From contig OZ316895.1 in the NCBI GenBank assembly GCA_973895155.1, positions 13,826,001 through 13,890,000 on the forward strand: 64,000 bases of DNA, given 5' to 3'. The stretch is from Marsupella aquatica (Eukaryota > Marchantiophyta). Positions 11,847 through 24,600 of this stretch are shown in pieces (position 1 is the first letter of the stretch; each line of letters opens with the position of its first letter). The position numbers were made by a program, and so were the translations under genes. Below the pieces are notes generated by a model. It was given only the letters and a program-made list of their open reading frames with translations. It was not told the origin of the DNA and did not search any database.

Positions 11847-12722
11847 CTATGCAATGATTCAGCACGTTTAGTAGCTCATCGATCATTGTTCTCAGACAGC
11901 TGTTTTTCTTGTCAGTTCCCTACATCAGCCAATCCACGGTAAGGAACTAGTTGTAACCTAGGGACATTGACCTCCATTGACACTGTGTCCTAGTGCATTC
12001 ACTTTGATCTCCCTTCCACATGACTGATTATGGTAGAATTGGTCGCATGTGAGGCAAATTATCCACATAGCATTCATCAAGAAACACAGATATATCAAAA
12101 TTCTAAATGTCAAGCTGCGGCTCCTGGAGATCGTTTAGGAACAGATCCTAGCCTCCTGGATTGTCAGGGTACACGGCCTCTAAGCTAACATCGACTGCAG
12201 GAATATGCATAATTTTTTCGTCCGTGGTGTTTTTCCCAAACTCCATAATCTCAGAGGGAGATATCGCCCAACAAAGAGAGTTGCTGATAGTAAAAAATGT
12301 CACTAGCCTATCGACACTCTCCCATCTAAGAGCTTTAATTTCCTTACAACATGATGCAGCCATTCTAAACGAATACAAGTGAAAATTGAATGAACTTGAA
12401 TCAAAAATTGGAAGAGAGGATAGACCTGCAACTTGCACACAATTTCTGCTATGGAGTTTGAATCTCCTCGATCATCCTTGCCACTTGCATACGCCATTGT
12501 CAAACTTCTTCAATGTGATGGTGCTTTCCTCACTCTTCCTTCAAAAATCAAAGAGCACTCACAATGTTGAAAGAGAAAAAAATGTCTCAAATCACGGGAA
12601 GCATGCACATGAAACCAGAGATTCAAAATTAGTAGCGCCGCAACAGGCAAACAAAAAGCACACACAGCAATTAAATTTCTTGAATGAACGATAACAAGAA
12701 CACTAAACTGAGATTATGTATG
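11847..12722. other. intergenic, possible upstream part of the recombinase-like remnant
   Basis: A 96-codon minus-strand frame (12438-12148) lies upstream of the remnant in its reading direction and could belong to the same element, but I do not recognise it. The stretch between them has stops in all frames. Confidence 0.3.
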
Positions 12723-12866
12723 TTAAGGACTGTTTGTTTCGGCCATTACCAGGGTGTATCGGCCCTCCCCGGTCCTTCCCCTGTCTATCTCAACTACCGC
12801 CAGTCGACTATGTCAGGACCTGGTCGGTCCATTACACCCAGGTAATGGCCGGCCAAACCGTCCTTA
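12723..12866. mobile_element. Tourist-like MITE with about 40-bp terminal inverted repeats
   Basis: The left end reads AAGGACTGTTTGTTTCGGCC and continues ATTACCAGGGTGTA. The right end, reverse-complemented, reads AAGGACGGTTTGGCCGGCC and continues ATTACCTGGGTGTAATGG. The element is about 140 bp with no coding capacity. The flanks show TTA on both sides, as expected for the 3-bp target duplication of PIF/Harbinger (Tourist) MITEs, although the exact boundary is off by one base between ends. The GGaCTGTTTGTTT terminus is typical of plant Tourist elements. Confidence 0.75.
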
Positions 12867-13407
12867 TCTTATACATAATCCTCTACTGCAAGAACCACAC
12901 TCCACTTGCCTAGTGCAAACCTGCAATTAACAATTTCTAGTGCACAGCTTAGAGAACTACATATTGAAAAACACCAATTAATACCAGCCAGGTAACATAT
13001 GGCGTCAATCTTGATTGACTGATAAGAGGTTCTTCACTTGCCTCCATATTGCCTCTCTGAGGCAATTTGTTTTGTTTTTTAGAGCACGTTTAGTTGCCCT
13101 ACGTACTTGCATTTGACCATTGGGGGTTTTTTCCACCACTGCTCGGGTGATCAATTTTAAAGGTTGTGTTCCAATACAGTTTTGATGCAGCCGCAATTGT
13201 TTAGATGATTGGCTGGATTTATTGTCCTTCCCTCTGCCCTGCACTTCCTTGCTCCCATATATGCTAGGCACATCTAATCCTCATTATGTCCGTAATGCCA
13301 ATTAGATAAAAAGAGGTGAACCAAGACTTAAGAGTTAACCTAACACACATAGGGGTGATATGACTATTTAGGTGCAAATCTAGAGTGAGTTGAGTGTAGT
13401 CTCTCAC
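12867..13407. other. intergenic, no gene seen
   Basis: An 88-codon minus-strand frame at 13005-13271 has no recognisable motif. Nothing else visible. Confidence 0.4.
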
Positions 13408-13674
13408 TTGAACTCAAGAGCTTTGGGATGTGCTTCACTCAAAGTCACCAGCACTTCTGGAGAATGTTCCCCACAAGCCTCTTAGTTGAACTGAAGAGCT
13501 TTGGGATATGCTTCACTCTAAGTCACCAACAGTTTTGCAAATGTGTCTCAACCAAAGTACTTGTGGAGAATGTTCCCCACAAGCCTCTTAGTTGAACTGA
13601 AGAGCTTTGGGATATGCTTCACTCTAAGTCACCAGCAGTTTTGCAAATGTGTCTCAACCAAAGTTTCATGAGTC
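13408..13674. repeat. tandem repeat, 106-bp unit
   Basis: Units start at about 13408, 13486 and 13592. All share TTGAACT(C/G)AAGAGCTTTGGGA followed by TGCTTCACTC and AAGTCACCA. Copies 2 and 3 are nearly identical over about 80 bp. A diverged relative lies at 34989-35095. Confidence 0.8.
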
Positions 13675-13860
13675 AATCTTTGTTGGTGCAAGAATTTATG
13701 TTCTTGGGTGATGATCCTTCCTTTTATCCCGCTCATTTTTGTAAGTATCAATTTTCTGCTTTGCCACTAAAGATGTTCAAATTTTTATTATATTTCTATA
13801 TATGTCATTATTTTGGTATATAGTTACCCTGGTCGTCCATATAGGAATCCATGGCATACT

Positions 13861-14080
13861 TGTAAATACGACAAATAACTGTGGGAGCATTGTCAATTGG
13901 GGCATTTTTAGTGGCAAAATACTTAATCAAATTTGCAAATACAACAAATAACTGTGGGAGCATTGTCAATTGGAGCATCGTTAGTTGCAAAGTACTTAAT
14001 CAAATTTGTAAATACAACAAATACCTGTGAGAGCATTGTCAATTGAAGCATCTTTAATTAGCCAAGTACTTAAAAGCTAT
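13861..14080. repeat. three-copy 73-bp tandem repeat
   Basis: Units begin at 13864, 13937 and 14010, exactly 73 bp apart, each with AAATAC(G/A)ACAAATA, GAGCATTGTCAATTG and AGTACTTAA-like blocks. There is no spacer diversity as in a CRISPR array; this is an ordinary local satellite. Confidence 0.85.
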
Positions 14081-14258
14081 AAGTCTAATGGCCCCAATGC
14101 CACCCTTAATCTAGGGTCCCATCGAATACCTTGGTGCCACACGCATGGAGAAGATTCCAATGCAGCTTCCTGTGAATTCGCTTTCTTTCCAATTCCTCTG
14201 CTGCTCCTTCTCCTTTTCCATTGACTGGTGTTCTGTGCTGCACCGAAAACATAATTAC

Positions 14259-14286
14259 TGTGCTGTGCTGTGCTGTGCTGTGCTGC
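14259..14286. repeat. (TGTGC)n microsatellite
   Basis: About five perfect TGTGC units followed by TGCTGCGG. Confidence 0.9.
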
Positions 14287-14830
14287 GGAATGGAATCATC
14301 TCAATCTTGTGTTAAGCCTCTTCTCCATTGGGACACATCTCAATCTTGTTGGGTCTCTCCTTTGGAACCTCATCTCCATGTTTCGGTGGAAAACGGTGCA
14401 CAAATGTCAGTTTGATGCACAATCATTGAGAAGGTGGAGTAAGTCATCAAGTCAGTCCACGATCGTTCTCTCCGGTTCTCTTTCTCTGTGGGCGGAATTC
14501 GTGCCGGAGCAGTGAATGGGGCTCGAAGCGAGACAGAAGCAAGGTGTGGTAGTGCTGTAGATGCTTCTTGTGACTTGGAACTGCTCGCTCATTGTTTCGG
14601 CAGCGGCGGCTCTCAGCTCAGCTCAGCAGCTTGTCCGGTGCTTCATTCAGCCCATGCGCCTCTCATCACCATGGCCGGTACTGTATTTCCAATCGTCTCA
14701 ACTTTTCGTTCTTTCTTTTCCTTCCGTGTTTCAGCGAAGTTTTGTAGTCGATCTCCCTCTCCCCCGAGTATCTTGATTGTTCTTGATTCAGCTCACTAGA
14801 AATTGCTGGTTCATGCTTATAATCGATCGG

Positions 14831-14890
14831 ATTGAACTGGATTCGATTCGATTGAGTTGAATTGAATTGAATCGAATCGAATCGAATTGG
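14831..14890. repeat. GATTC/GAATT-type microsatellite
   Basis: Sixty bases built from pentamers of the form (G)ATTCG, GAATT and GAATC, changing register and strand sense along the tract. Confidence 0.8.
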
Positions 14891-14892
14891 AT

Positions 14893-15375
14893 GGTCGTCG
14901 AGGTGATCGCACTCTCTCCCTCTTCGGGGGCCCGGTGATTAGAGAGATAGACTGGTATATTCTTCCTTGCAGTGGATCCAGGATGTGGAGGGGGTTTGTG
15001 GGCGTCTTGTGATTTATAGAGATTGGATGTTAGTTGAGGTAATGGAAGTATATATTGGGGGCCGTAATTGGAGGAAGAGGGGTATCTCCTTCCTTGCATG
15101 GACACAGGATATGGAGGGCGTCGTCTGATTTAGATATCGTAAGGTCGCTGAGGTGATCGAATTAGCTCTTCTGAGTGGGCCGTAATTAGAGAGTGGTATC
15201 TCCTGCCTTGCAATGGACACAGGATATGGAGGGCGTCGTCTGATTTAAAGATTGGATGGTCCCTAAGGTGATGGAATCATCCCCTTCGAGTGGGCCGTAA
15301 TTAGAGAGTGGTATCTCCTGCCTTGGAACGGACACAGGCGATGGAAGGGTTTTGTGGGCGTCGTCTGGTTGAAGG
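14893..15375. repeat. four-copy repeat, about 115-bp unit, upstream of phosphohexomutase gene
   Basis: The anchor CCTTG-(C/G)A-x-(T/C)GGA-x-(C/A)CAGG occurs at 14964, 15092, 15206 and 15321. The anchors are preceded by GGCCGTAATTAGAGAGTGGTATCT and followed by ATGGAGGGCGTCGTCTGATTT, with variation. The array lies in what is probably the promoter, 5' UTR or 5' intron of the downstream gene. Confidence 0.75.
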
Positions 15376-16301
15376 ATTGGATTGGTTCGTGGCCATGCCT
15401 TGCAATGTAATGCACCTCACTACGCGGATTTGGGTCATCAATGCGAGTCAGGTCCTGTCTTGTCCAGTCATGTTTCATACACGTACAACTTTTTCGCACG
15501 CCCGGCTTTGGGCAATGGATAAGTCATTTGGGGACTTTGTTCTATTCAATCTTTACCGTCGGTCCGCCCACAAGACTGACGATTGCGAGTACTATCCAAA
15601 AACAAATTATTTTTTAAACAAAGTCAGCAATTCAACGGAAACGATTGTCGCCAAGGCAGTTTGTGTTCACACGAATCTCACGTCAAACAATTCTCTTCGC
15701 TTCAGTGGGTTTTCATGTCGTTTATGCATGGCTTGAACCGGAGCCTCGCTTGGACAGCGCTGTGAATGAGTTTGTAGAATGGGCAAGCGCGTAGACCAGT
15801 GGTGGTCCAGAACTTTGTTTGTCCAGTTTACCACTTGAGCTGCCGGTGTGGTGGTGTCCAGACTCATTGTGGTCATGTGTCTGGAGTAGAGACTCCTGTG
15901 CGGAACAGGGGAATATGAGGGTATCAGTTTACTTTGTAGGGTCCTGTCCTGATCAATTTGTTTGTTCTGCTCCAGCTGGTGTAGGGCAGCTCGGTCTGCT
16001 TGTAATTCCCTGTGCTGCTACATTCAACTCAAACGCTTCCCACCAAGGTCGAATTGAGGGCCTGCGTCACGCATCCATCCTTCCACGGAGGAAATCTCAC
16101 TCAGTTTGTACTCATCTTCAAGCGACAAACCTGTACCCTCGTGAGACCAAAGAAGCACGACGAAGTATGACGACTCACGGTGAGTACAGTAACTTACCTT
16201 GTCGTTGATGGCCTCAGGTAATTGTTTTTTCGATCGAATCCGGATCTTGACAGTGACATCATGGCACCTCTAGTTACCACCTATCCAATTGTGGATTGCT
16301 A
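15376..16301. other. probable 5' region of phosphohexomutase gene
   Basis: Open frames up to 142 codons occur but show no family resemblance. An upstream exon with the start of the transit peptide may lie here or as far up as the ATG at 14671 (MAGTVFPIVSTF...), which is Ser- and Phe-rich. I cannot fix it from sequence alone. Confidence 0.35.
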
Positions 16302-19300
16302 ATGCTGTGTACTCAAATCCATATGCGAGGAGAGATATGCATGAGACATTCAACGGTACAGTTGAAGGAAGTTCGGAGGACAATTTTTGTGCTTTCACCG
16401 TTTCCCTCTACAAGGAATGCTCCAATTCACATGCTGGGTGATCGTTTTATGGTTCTCCTGGCAGCTGCTGTGTCGACTGGTAGTGAACCTGCAGTAGAAG
16501 CCCCAGTGGTTGACTTCAAAAAGCTGCAAAATGGCAGGTGTGTCCCACTGCTTACCGTGATGAATATCAAATGCAGCATTCAGCTTGTACAATAATGCAA
16601 CGTGCTCAATTTTGTTTCTTGTGGCTACGTCCCGGCGCTGCTTGTGGTGACGGATTCAAGGGTCTTAAGTCTGCTGGGATACTGAAGGCTGTGATTGCAA
16701 GTATGACTCCAAACAAATATCTTCTGGAACGTTTCGAGCAGTGTTTTGGAATTGTACGTAACTGTCCTGACGATTAAGCGTCTTTTTGCAGTGATATTCG
16801 AGGGGTAGCAGTCTCCGGAGTGGAGGGAGAACCTGTGAATCTCACAGAACCGATTACAGAGGCTATTGCCGCTGGTTTTGCTGGCTGGCTAGTGGACAGA
16901 AAGAATGTAAACGGTAGCCGGAAGCTTAAAATCTCAATTGGTCATGACTCCAGAATTTCGGCTGAATCTCTCCAGGTAGTAATTGAGCAGAGCTCCATAG
17001 AACAAGAGACATAATCACTCAATTTCTTTTTTGAGCATCTGATGGAAATGTTTCGGAAACCCTTGTTGGGTGCTCTCTGTTGAAGCTGACTGTGAAATTA
17101 TTGGTTTACTTGCAGTCAGCTGCTGCCCGAGGCATCACGGGAGAAGGGTTGGATGTGATACTCTACGGGTAAGGACCATGGTTCAGATAAAGGAGTCTTA
17201 ATCCACTTGTGACGTCTCTTGTTTGGTCGTTGTTTTCAAAAGCACTTTTTGTCCAATGTCGGTACCGTTCTGAGTATAAAGCTCCTTTCTCTGGATTTGA
17301 TTACAGGTTAGCCTCTACACCAGCCATGTTCAACAGCACCTTGACAAAGGATGAAGCTTTGTTGTGTCCTGTTGATGGTTCTATTGTCCTTACAGGTATA
17401 CCCTATCTGGCTGTGTTGAATCTGAGTGTTTGTGCGAGGACCTTACTTCATAACTGATCCCAATGACGGTCCTTGTTTGACAGAGAGATGAGTGCAAACT
17501 GTCTAAACGTTCCCTTGCACCTGGCACTTGTGCTGCAGCTAGTCATCTGCCATACAATCGCAATGGACTCAAATTTTTCACCAATTCTGGTGGACTTGGG
17601 AAAGGTGACATCACTGATATCTTGGCCCGGGCATCTAAGATTTATGATCTAAAGAGAAACAAATCCAATACGAATTCTGAGGGGGCGAGTTTTCCCAGAG
17701 TGGACTACATGGAGCGTTACACGCAGGACCTTGTCGAAGCTGTCCGTAAAGGAAGTTTTGGCCTCGGTGAGTACTCTAGAATGTTAGTAAGAAGTGTGTC
17801 ATTCACTCCGTTGAATAGAACTTCAAATGATGAGACTTTGAAGTACATCTGAATTGGGGCTTATAGCCCTCTGTGATCATTGATATCTATTAGTTAAATT
17901 TCGATAATTGGATCTGTATGCTCGAGCGTATGTATACTACAGGTTGAAAGTTGCATTTTGGTGATTGCATTGCGTGTGACGTCTCTCACATTTCTCTCTT
18001 CGATGGGTCTCAATGTTCTCAAACTTTTTATGGTATGCAGAGCGCCCGCTCGAGGGGTTCCATATTGTAGTAGATGCAGGGAATGGTGCAGGCGGCTTCT
18101 TTGCAGTATGTGACATTGCCCGCTTCTGGCATTGTTCTGTCTCTCCTCATTCGCTATTGTGGATTTTTCTCTGGACCCCAGAGGATTTGAATTGCTGCTT
18201 GTATCTTACCTGTCCGGAAAGTTGCAACTTCTGAGAGCCCTTTGTGTGGAGAGCTCATTTCTGAATTACATTGGTCCTATTGAAGTTTGATTCATTGTGG
18301 AGTCTGCTCAAAGCTTATTTTTGCTCGATTAAACTGGAATGCATGGTTCTAACAGGGAAAAGTATTGGAACCGTTAGGAGCAGTTACTACTGGAAGTCAA
18401 TTTCTAGACCCAGATGGTACGTGCACTAAATGATGCCCTGTTGGATTAATTTCTTAGTGCTTCCTGGTTAGAGTCACAGATTACTACTAGGACGATGATG
18501 ATGTTCAAATCACGTGGAGACTTTCTGTACAATGTATGTTGGGAATCCACCCCTTATGATGAGGGACGGTTTTCATAACCAGGAAAGTGTTGTGGTCCTT
18601 GCAAATTAGCATGAAATTTCCCTTCGTCCACTATCCGAGGTGATGGTTTCTGTGCTCTCAGAGGAAGAGTCGAATGTACATGTACTTGTTATCAAGTGGG
18701 TAGATAAGACCACTTGAGCTAGTGCTTTGCAGGCCTGGAATTGGCTCTTTCATGTTGGTTGCAAGCAAGAGTGTTTTAAACTCTCTTGATTTCTTTTCTG
18801 ATCAAGAATCAAGAACAGCCGGGCCAGGGTCCCTGATAATGTCCAAGCAGAAGATTTTATGAACAAAAACTATGTCACTCTTGATTATCTTTATATGTTT
18901 GGCCTTAAATGTATGCCTGGTTTTCATATTTGTTCAGGCATGTTTCCAAATCATATCCCTAATCCTGAGGATAAAGATGCCATTGAAGCAATAAAAAAAG
19001 CAGTGCTTGAGCAGAAGGCCGATCTTGGTATTATATTTGACACCGATGTCGACAGGTGAAACCTTGCCTTACAACCTAGACTTATCCATTCTGCTTCAGC
19101 ACGGTCGAAGCGCTCATATTTATCTTTTCGCGCAGCATATGACAAGGATGGATTTTAGAACAAGGAAGATCATCTCCTTTGTGGCTGTGGGAGCAAAGTA
19201 TATTGGTGTTCCCAAGCATAGAAAATAGCATCTCCTTTCAAAATCTGAAACATAGCTGCAAAATGTGGTGATGGCAGGTCTGCAGCTGTGGATTCAAGTG

Positions 19301-21615
19301 GACGTGAGCTCAACCGAAATCGCCTCATAGCCCTGATGTCTGCGATAGTGCTGGCAGAGGTGCATTTTAGAACTTTCATTGCGTCACATTCTCTCAAATC
19401 CTTCTAGTTGTTAAGTTTGGCGGTTTTCCTCACAGCTTGCTTGGTTACCTTGCGCTTCGTTGGATGTTTTCTTTTCATCTCATGTTCTACCTGAATGCTC
19501 CAGCACCCAGGGACTACAATCGTCACTGACAGCGTCACATCTGACGGTCTCACCACGTTTATCGAACAAAAACTTGGTACCTGGCTCTGCTCATGAGTTA
19601 CTTGCTTCACTTTGAAAGTGTTTTTCTTCTAGACTCGTTGTTCAAGGTGTGAATCGCTAGCCATGTCTAAGTTTGGGATTTTACAAGTTGATTCTTAATA
19701 AGTTGATTGGATTGGAGGTGATTACAACCTACATGATTAGTCCCCCAGTGACTGGTTGAATTTCTCACACGAATCTCTGCATCAGGTGGAAAGCATCACC
19801 GTTTCAAGAGAGGATACAAAAATGTCATCGACGAAGGCATCCGTTTGGTATGAGGCTCTCCGTTTGTTATCTCCGTGAGAACTTGTTAACATATTAATCT
19901 TTGATATCACGATACGACAGCACGACCACTCCCCTTTCTGAGATTACAATCATTACTTGAATCCGCTAATTCATTGAAATTTACCAAAAGCTTTACGAGG
20001 ACAATCTAGTATTACGTTTTTGAGGAGTCTATAGTACTTACGATCTTTTCTCAATACTTAGAAGGCATGTTTGTTCCTGCAGACCCAATCGGGAATTGAA
20101 ACGCACCTAGCCATTGAGACAAGTGGTCATGGTGCCTTGCAAGAGAACAACTGGCTGGATGACGGAGCTTACCTTATGGTATTCATTATGCAACCTGTCA
20201 GATTTGAGTAGTGAAAGGCCATGTTTGTTTTTTATGACTTGTCCCCTGGAATCAGGTTTATCATCTCCCTGACTTATTAGGGAGGGTGAACTGTAACGAT
20301 AGTTTGAAACGTCAGGATACTGTTTCTTTCCACCTTCTTCCAGGAAATCAGTTTCCTACCATTCCCCACGATTAATGCTTGGCCCCTATCAGTAGTTGAA
20401 CTACAATTTTATCATCCAGGGAGAAAACTTCATTTTACAATTACTACAAATTTTGATGTCAGGTTAAGCTGCTGATCAAGCTGGCAGCAGCAAAAGCTGC
20501 TGGAGAAGGGAAAGGCAGTGAGGCACTTTCAAACTTGATAGGAGAACTCAAGGAAGCAGAAGTTGCATCTGAATTGAGATTCAAGATTGACCAAAAGCAC
20601 CCAGATCTTGGCATTGGGTATTATTCCTGTGCTTTCAAGTGCCAACTTGCAGGAGCAACCTCTTCATAGATTTGAGTTGCAGTCTTGAGAATCCTAACTT
20701 TGATCGTTACATCAATCATCTCTATACTTCGGACTTATTGCCCGTTTGAATTGTACGGTGACTACAGCACCTTTCGAGAATATGGTGAGAGGGTCCTAAG
20801 TAAATTGGAGAGCGTTATCAAGTCAGACCCCAACTTACAGAAAGCTGCCGTCAACCATGAGGGTGTACGTATTCCCCAAACACAATTTTAGTTGGGCATG
20901 CATTCGTGGAATTTTTTAATTTTTATTGTTAAATTTTCCTCTCTGAGCATGATGAGTTGTGCAAAGTACTTTCTTTGGATATGTATCTCCTATAACCGTA
21001 ATTTATGGCATCTTTCACAGGTACGAGTCTCTGGTTATGGAGGATGGTTCCTTCTGCGTTTATCTTTGCATGATCCTGTTCTTCCACTTAACATTGAGGT
21101 ATTTATTTTCACAAAGATCAAAAGTGAACTTCGTTGAATTGGTTGATTTGCAAACAGAGATGCATGGGCAACCGTTGTGGAGCTCTTCTGTAGAGCTCAC
21201 TGGTTTTACAATCCCCATGTTTAATGCCCATCGTGACGATCTTGTTAGCTTTGTCATGTTGAGGCTTTTAATCAGTCAATTTCCCCGATAATACCATGCA
21301 GTGAGTTAGAACTGTGTTAATATTGCTAAGTTGAAGCACTCTAACCTAGCCTGGTCGGTAGGGAAGAACAACGCATATTCTAGCTGAATCTCAACGTTAC
21401 ATTTCAATCATTACGAAGGCTTCATATGTAGTACTTTCAGGGATAATCACGTTTACTGTGGTGGTTAATTGAGCGTTTGGTTTAAAATCCAGGCACCCTC
21501 AGAAGAAGCAGCTGGAAAACTTGGAGCCCGTGTTTTAAATGTCGTGGAAGAGTTCGAAGCTCTAGATATTTCCCCCCTAGCCAAATTTGTCAGCAGTACT
21601 TGCATAATCAAGTAG
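16302..21615 (+). CDS. alpha-D-phosphohexomutase family, phosphoglucosamine-mutase-like, probably plastid
   Basis: Sixteen exons: (16302)-16537, 16792-16975, 17116-17168, 17307-17395, 17539-17766, 18041-18105, 18356-18416, 18938-19055, 19278-19359, 19504-19576, 19786-19847, 20083-20178, 20463-20617, 20768-20864, 21021-21098 and 21493-21615. All junctions are GT-AG and in phase; the product is 599 residues if it starts at 16302. Family motifs in order are: SDIRGVAVSGVEGEP; the phospho-serine loop TASHLPYNRNG (about 187-197), with its Ala codon split by an intron; the metal loop DTDVDR (about 340-345); the sugar loop ETSGHGA (about 429-435); and the phosphate loop RVSGYGGW (about 535-542). The catalytic serine is present. 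Enzymes of this family move phosphate between O6 and O1 of a hexose. This plant subgroup (like Arabidopsis At5g17530) is annotated as phosphoglucosamine mutase-like, and its substrate is not settled. The N-terminus and targeting are uncertain. Confidence 0.92.
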
Positions 21616-24600
21616 GAATGTAAGCCGCGTTCCTCAAGTTTTGTCGTCCAGGGCACTGTTTCCTACGGAGCTGAGAGGCAAAATTTCTGCACAGTCCCTA
21701 CTGGAAAATGGGGTCATCCGTGAGCTGGTGATTGTGCTCCATCCTTCATTGACATATAAAGTATCTGTGGGGGTTGGAAAAATCAAGCTTACAGTTGCAA
21801 AATGTAAATAAATATTGCCTAGTTGTTCATTTACCGAAGAGTAGGTGCATTGTATATGTTTCTTTTTTGAAGTTCTAGCTTTGGGTCCTTCTGAATTCAG
21901 TCGTTGTGCGTCACCACCTGATCTAAACTTTCCTTTCAGCTAGGTCACTTTAGGCATGAGGACGATATTTGAAACCACTTTCGTCTTCGGAGGTGCCCTT
22001 AGCATGATCCTCATCGTAGCGTGCCATACAAAAAAATATCATCATTGTAGGAATTGCAGTGGAGGTACTTATATACTACAGGGAGATCCAGAGTACGTGA
22101 GAACTCAGGTTGACGGTATCTAATAGCAATGAACGACAAGATCAGCGTATTTATTCTAGAAACGAGTCGTGCCATCTCTCAAATTGTATAAGAAAGACAT
22201 TAACATTCGCATATGGAAAAGGGACGACGACTTGAATCCACCCACATCTGCCCAATAGGACTTCAAAAGATCAAAGTCCATTGTATCCGTGCGAATGAGA
22301 GAATGGAACCCAGATAGGACTTAAAGTCAGTCCATGGCATCTTCAAAGTCGTAATATGTAAGAGACAATTTGAAAGACCCCCACAAAGACCGCACTAGAA
22401 TTTCAGATCCCCACTAAGCAATTCACTACATATACCATGCAATGTCGTTTGCCCACTTCTACGCCTTGACAGGGCTGGTTTTGGAACGACCTGTAATTAT
22501 TTTTCATGTCTTTATACACATGCCTACCGGTACACCCAAAAGCAACGTTCGTTTAGAATGTCCTATATGCGTCTCTATACTTTTTTATGTCTACAATAGT
22601 GTGTTGAATTCCTGGATAAAATAACTACTAGTACACCAAAAGACACATGAGATGTGCTTCCAGCTTGATGAGCTAACCCTTTGGTGTTTTCTTCCTCTAG
22701 AGCACGGCAAGTGAGCAGGTAATAGGTGAGTGCAATCTTAGCCTCGTCGATTTGGGAGCGCATCGAGGTGGACGAACCTCATACACGGAGTGTACGCACA
22801 ACTGAATATCTGAGTACGCCAAAAGGAGAGCTATGCCAGATGCAAACTAAGCCCGTCTGAACTTGTTTGCGGATTGTGCCAACTCTGGGGGTCTAAGGCC
22901 ATACAGACTTTATGCCAATTTTTCCCATCACCGCCAAGGTCACCGCCCAAATTCAGTACAGGTGGTCCGCGATTGCACCAGCAGGACACCATTGTTTGCT
23001 GGTCGCTCACTAAAGGCACCCATAAAATTCACATAGTTCGCATGCATCCCGTCCTTGGAATGGGAAGTGGAAAGTACCCCGGAGCGATGAGTTTGAGAGT
23101 AAATCATTCGATCAAACTGTGGTCCACGACGGCACCCACAGAGCACCCCATCTTCGGTCTCTCGCTTCAGCCACTGAGAGAAACTGACATAGTTCGCAAG
23201 CACTCCGTCCTTGGAATATTACCTTGAGAGTAGAGAAGAGTTGGGAGGTAAGTAATTCGATCAAATACTATTCGGTTCAACGATAGATAACAAGGATATT
23301 TTCCTGGACGAAGGCAGCATACGCATCGAGGATGATGCTCGTATTGAAATGGGTGCCCAGTTATGGTATGGAAGGCCAAACTTTCCTTCCATGGAAGATG
23401 TCACCGGTGGACCCACGTGTGACATGAAACCCTTCCACAAATCGCAAACAAAACAGAAGCTGCTGCAAGGAAAGAAGAACAGATCAAACCAAAACACACC
23501 GATCAAGCAGGAAAGAAAATAGGGCATGATATTCCGTTACTTTCGCTTTATAGATTGATTCAGCCAGGAAAAAGGTAGAACGACTTCTGCATCACACACG
23601 CCTTGCGAGGTTCGTCAATGACTTGGAGGTTGAAAGTATGAATGCGTGGAAAGCATGAACTATTCTACTCACTGACATCGTGTTCAAAATGTAAGATGCG
23701 TATTCGGGTATCAGATATAAGTGGCTCTGTGCGTTGGAGATTAATTGGATAGTTGTGCTCAACAACAAAGCAAACATTCTCGGTAAGAGATGAAACAGTC
23801 CACTTGGACCAGACTGAGGATGAAGAGCTGGTGCATTGGTGAGCTGAGTGACGTAATCATCTGAAGACAGTCTCCATTGCGTTTATTCATACACATCTTT
23901 TCTTTGGATGGATACGAAGAATCACCAGACCATGACGGGTAGACAACCTCCAGACCTACAGATGATAACCCTGAACATGACCAGCTCATGGAAGCATAGT
24001 CAACAAGAAATATCTTGACCGAAATGCATCCTACTGATTGTCGAATAGGATAGGAGGATGGTCCATACAACAAGAAAACATCTCAATGAAATGTATGACG
24101 AAATATTAACGAAAGATCATTCCATTTCTCCCCCTAATCAATCGGCAACCCTCACTGTCATGACAGGATCACTGTGCGGACTAATTTCAAGGGCCAACAA
24201 AATGATGACACCGTTGTTTGTTATTACTGTTGTGCAGGAACCTATCCATTCAAACATTCTCTATGGTAGCAGTTCTCACTTCTATCTAGATCCGTCAATT
24301 CAGTGGAAAAACATCAGAAGCGCAATACACTACCCACGCACAAGTGCTCCACACCACAACAGGCCTTTACTTTCGATTTGCTTAACCCGTCGACACAATT
24401 CCACCAACCCTCATCCAGTCTAAACAAGCGACAGTTGCTTTCATGTAAGTTACTTGACGTTTCCCAACACATTAAAAATAAGATGCAATGGAATGCAGGC
24501 AAATTCAAGCGCGGGAATGCACAATAGAAAATAAATTTGAAATTCCACGTAACGCGGAGGTAAATGAATGCGAATGCATCACATGCAAAGGACAGGTTAG

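Noticed and set aside
13861-14080. regular repeats resembling a CRISPR array
   Set aside because: The whole 73-bp unit is repeated with no unique spacers, and the setting is a plant nuclear genome.
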